Shown one piece after another: positions 5,039 to 7,042 of a stretch of DNA of 7,042 nt. The stretch is from the NCBI GenBank assembly GCA_016765335.1, contig JAESQE010000632.1, positions 1 to 7,042 of the forward strand, read 5' to 3'. The notes below the pieces were generated by a model that searched no databases, had not been told where the DNA came from, and worked only from the letters and a program-made list of their open reading frames with translations. The stretch's first letter is position 1; every line of letters starts with the position of its first letter. Both the position numbers and the translations under genes were made by a program. The DNA comes from Planctomycetaceae bacterium. GTDB lineage: Bacteria > Planctomycetota > Planctomycetia > Planctomycetales > Planctomycetaceae.

Positions 5039-6562
5039 ATGGATAAATTAAAGCCTCTTATTAATCATCACTTTTGGATTCTGTTTGTTCTCGTGCTGCT
5101 ACTACCTTTAATTGGGTGGTGGCCAGCGGTTGGAGAATTCGGGAGCCAAACCGAAGCAAAAATCTCAGAAATCGATCAAGCATTTTCGCAAGTACCCAAC
5201 GGTCCTCAGGCAAATAAATCTTGGGGAGATGAACTGGATAAAATTGCAATAAGAGTTGAAGAACAGGATCATCAACAGCGAATTGCGTTGTGGAATCGTC
5301 AATGGGAAATGATGGTTTGGCCCAATACGATCCGTAAAGATCTTCAACCCAAAACCTACCGAGCAGAAATTTCCCCATTAGCTCGTAATATCTACAAAAA
5401 TAATTACGACTTGGGCCTGCGACGTCTTTGGTTAATGGCTGATCCGTTTATCATGGAAACCGGTAAAGGAACCGTTCTTCTGGACCAGGAAACTATTCCA
5501 CATGAAGACTTTGGAGACTTGTCCCTGACTTCCTCTCAACTTTGGGATGCGCAAGAAGATTTATGGCTACTGGAATCTCTATTGACGTCGATCAAAGAGG
5601 CTAATCAGGGGACCACTTTGGTCAGTAATTCTCTGGTACGCAGCATTCAGGTTATCAATCTGGTCGGCGGTCCCGGCAATTATCCTGATGCTGAGTCTTC
5701 ATCGTCGTCTTCTGGTGGTGGATCAGGAAGTGGAGGCATGGATGAGATGGCGGGCATGATGGAACAGATGCAGGGTTCCGGCGGTGGAGAAGGTGGTGGG
5801 AGAAGTCGAAAAACCGTAGGTGCCGGCTCTGTTGGATTTGATCCTTCCGACGAATTCGGTGAAGAACTGGGGCGTTACATTGATTTTGAAGAAGGCACCA
5901 TTTTCCGAAAACGTGGTTTCTACATCGAAGCCATTATAGATCATGAACGTCTTCCTGATTTATTAGTTGCACTGACTAACGGTTCCTGGCCGGTAACAAT
6001 TACGCGAGTCCAAATGGCAAAAGTAGGCGCCTCGGCCGGAGGTGCAGGGGCAAACTCTATGCAGGGAGGCGGCATTTTAGGTGGCGATTTTTCAACAGGC
6101 CCTGGTGCGTTTAACACTGGGGGGTTTGAAAGTGCACAAGGTGGTTCAGGAGGAGGGTATCCAGGTGGTTCAGGGGCAGGGGGATTTCCTGGTGGCCCAA
6201 CAGGAGGAATTGGTAGTGGTGAATTTGCAGAACTCGCTAGAGCAGCATCCATCGGAAACAACCTGGCAAGTGTTGCTATCAGCGGGATGGTTTACATCTA
6301 CAATCCACTGGATGAGTCAGAAGAAGGATCTTCAGAAGCAAACACAGACGAAGAGGCAGCAGTATTACCAGGGGATAATGATGTCCCTGAAGAGACTCCA
6401 ACAGATTCTGCTACGGTCCCTACGACTGACGATGTGAATACACCAGCAACTCCTGATTCAACTAAAGCAGAGTCCAATACACCACAGCCAACCAATGAAT
6501 CGGATACGGAAAAAACAACTGAAGAAAATTTGGAACCGAAACCGGCTTCCGATGTTCCGTAG
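5039..6562 (+). CDS. One-span membrane protein with split outer domain and glycine-rich inserts; candidate PilO/GspM-like platform subunit
   Basis: A 507-residue protein I cannot place in a named family with certainty. After a short cytoplasmic start, residues 12-30 form a membrane anchor, putting the rest outside the inner membrane. Then come a charged helical stretch (36-100), a region with SSQLWDAQEDLWLLESLL (165-182), a six-serine run (220-225), and a Gly/Met-rich insert (226-256). FYIEAIIDHERLPDLLVAL and PVTITRVQM (294-326) read like part of a ferredoxin-like alpha/beta fold as in PilO/GspM. A glycine-rich insert (330-394) precedes a last strand, VAISGMVYIYNP (412-423), which may complete the fold, and an acidic Thr/Pro/Ser/Asn tail (424-507). 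The start at 5039 has a modest Shine-Dalgarno (GGGA, 5027-5030), and the anchor begins about 11 residues in, so it fits. It lies 113 bp after the PilM-type gene on the same strand. Its tail layout echoes that protein's C-terminus. The PilO-like role is inferred from topology and gene order, not from a diagnostic motif. Confidence 0.85.
   Translation: MDKLKPLINHHFWILFVLVLLLPLIGWWPAVGEFGSQTEAKISEIDQAFSQVPNGPQANKSWGDELDKIAIRVEEQDHQQRIALWNRQWEMMVWPNTIRKDLQPKTYRAEISPLARNIYKNNYDLGLRRLWLMADPFIMETGKGTVLLDQETIPHEDFGDLSLTSSQLWDAQEDLWLLESLLTSIKEANQGTTLVSNSLVRSIQVINLVGGPGNYPDAESSSSSSGGGSGSGGMDEMAGMMEQMQGSGGGEGGGRSRKTVGAGSVGFDPSDEFGEELGRYIDFEEGTIFRKRGFYIEAIIDHERLPDLLVALTNGSWPVTITRVQMAKVGASAGGAGANSMQGGGILGGDFSTGPGAFNTGGFESAQGGSGGGYPGGSGAGGFPGGPTGGIGSGEFAELARAASIGNNLASVAISGMVYIYNPLDESEEGSSEANTDEEAAVLPGDNDVPEETPTDSATVPTTDDVNTPATPDSTKAESNTPQPTNESDTEKTTEENLEPKPASDVP
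5696..5713 (+). repeat. TCN microrepeat encoding six serines
   Basis: Six consecutive TCN serine codons (TCT TCA TCG TCG TCT TCT) open the first low-complexity insert of the platform protein and run straight into GGT/GGA glycine codons. The codons are mixed, so slippage is less likely than in a pure triplet run. Confidence 0.6.
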
Positions 6563-6659
6563 GTCGGAAGGTTATGGAATAAGAGGCAAGCAAAGATGTG
6601 TTTCTTCAGGCGTTGCCAGTTGATGCATACTGAAAACTGAAGTGTTAAATTACAATTGA

Positions 6660-6693
6660 TGGTGTCTTCAGAGCTGTTTTTCTGAAGATACCA
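6660..6693 (+). other. Long stem-loop between the second and third platform genes
   Basis: TGGTGTCTTCAGA (6660-6672) pairs with TCTGAAGATACCA (6681-6693) as a 13-bp stem with a single G-U pair and an 8-nt loop, GCTGTTTT. It is the strongest hairpin I found in the window. Only AATTT follows, so it lacks the U tract of a standard intrinsic terminator. It starts 97 bp after one stop and ends 56 bp before the next start. It may protect or process the message, or give partial termination that sets the ratio of the two proteins. Confidence 0.6.
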
Positions 6694-6736
6694 ATTTGAA
6701 ATTCATGGGAAAAGAGTAATAACTTTACCTGTTTAC

Positions 6737-6743
6737 AAAGGGG
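6737..6743 (+). promoter_or_regulatory. Shine-Dalgarno sequence for the third platform gene
   Basis: AAAGGGG ends 6 nt before the ATG at 6750. It supports this start, which also places a lysine-rich cytoplasmic head just before a membrane helix. Confidence 0.7.
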
Positions 6744-6749
6744 TCTCCA

Positions 6750-7042
6750 ATGGCCGGAATTAAAGACAAACTGTCCGTCGAAAAAATCAAATCACTTGGG
6801 CTGAAGCATGGCGAAAAGCTGGTGCTGGGGCTTGTGGGGGTGTTCGTGCTCATGAGCCTGGTAGGGACTCAATGGGCAACCTATAAAAAGGTGCCCAGCG
6901 AACTCACTGTGAATCTTGATGCTGCAGATAAGGTGATTGAAGGGGCACAATGGACTCAGGAAGAACAGGATAAATACCCTGACTACAGCCCCAAAACAAT
7001 CGTGCAGACAATGCTGTCAAACATGAGTTCCTCGCCATATAA
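6750..7042 (+). CDS. N-terminal part of a one-span membrane protein of the pilus/secretion platform, 3'-truncated by window edge
   Basis: The frame is open from 6750 to the end of the window: 97 whole codons, with positions 7041-7042 beginning the next codon. Residues 1-23 are a basic, helical cytoplasmic head (MAGIKDKLSVEKIKSL...KHGEK). Residues 24-43 are a hydrophobic membrane helix (LVLGLVGVFVLMSLVGTQWA) that also contains Gly and Ser. The visible outer part (44-97) is polar, with DYSPKTIVQTML at 78-89. No cysteine lipobox or clear signal-peptidase site is seen, so it is probably an anchored inner-membrane protein. It follows the previous gene by 187 bp on the same strand and repeats its short head plus one helix topology. 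I do not recognise the family. Gene order suggests another platform subunit. Confidence 0.75.
   Translation, partial: MAGIKDKLSVEKIKSLGLKHGEKLVLGLVGVFVLMSLVGTQWATYKKVPSELTVNLDAADKVIEGAQWTQEEQDKYPDYSPKTIVQTMLSNMSSSPY

Noticed and set aside
5941..6261. Minus-strand 106-codon proline-rich reading frame
   Set aside because: It is the antisense of the glycine-rich insert: GGN codons read backwards give NCC/CCN proline codons and few stops. No Shine-Dalgarno site or family features.

Overview
The window looks like a piece of a planctomycete chromosome (phylum Planctomycetota, PVC superphylum) of moderate, slightly AT-leaning base composition. This rests on three gene architectures rather than a marker gene: a ThiD2-ThiE fusion, a PilM protein with a very long extracytoplasmic extension, and membrane-anchored proteins with glycine-rich inserts and acidic tails. 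All recognised genes lie on the + strand. No tRNA, rRNA, CRISPR array, insertion sequence or phage gene is visible.

Layout. (1) Positions 1-659 hold the 3' part of an alpha/beta-hydrolase esterase gene that enters from the left edge. (2) Positions 660-939 are a spacer with two facing copies of a diverged 25-bp repeat. (3) Positions 940-2043 encode a bifunctional thiamine enzyme: a ThiD2-type HMP-phosphate kinase domain fused to thiamine-phosphate synthase (ThiE). (4) Positions 2044-2699 are a 656-bp AT-rich non-coding stretch with short palindromes, a 20-bp tandem repeat, a hairpin and weak promoter-like elements. (5) Positions 2700-4925 encode a 741-residue PilM-type protein that continues into a PilN-like membrane segment and a long outer part. 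(6) Positions 5039-6562 encode a 507-residue one-span membrane protein with a PilO/GspM-like position and layout. (7) From 6750 a third one-span membrane protein begins and runs off the right edge.

How the genes work together. The last three genes point the same way, are separated by 113 and 187 bp, and all encode inner-membrane-anchored parts. They most likely form the alignment (assembly platform) complex of a type IV pilus or type II secretion-like machine. The first protein joins an actin-like cytoplasmic PilM domain to a PilN-like LLPPE motif, a membrane helix and an outer domain, which is the domain order of GspL. The second would take the PilO/GspM place. From memory, Akkermansia muciniphila (same superphylum) has a comparable cluster with PilM, anchored proteins of unknown family and a secretin. 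A secretin gene downstream of this window is therefore predicted but not seen. The esterase and thiamine genes have no evident link to this machine.

The part most likely to be under-described is this platform: a PilM-PilN fusion plus a partner with glycine-rich inserts. The two proteins share a Gly-Phe-Glu-Ser-Ala/glycine-rich segment that includes an exact 15-bp DNA match.
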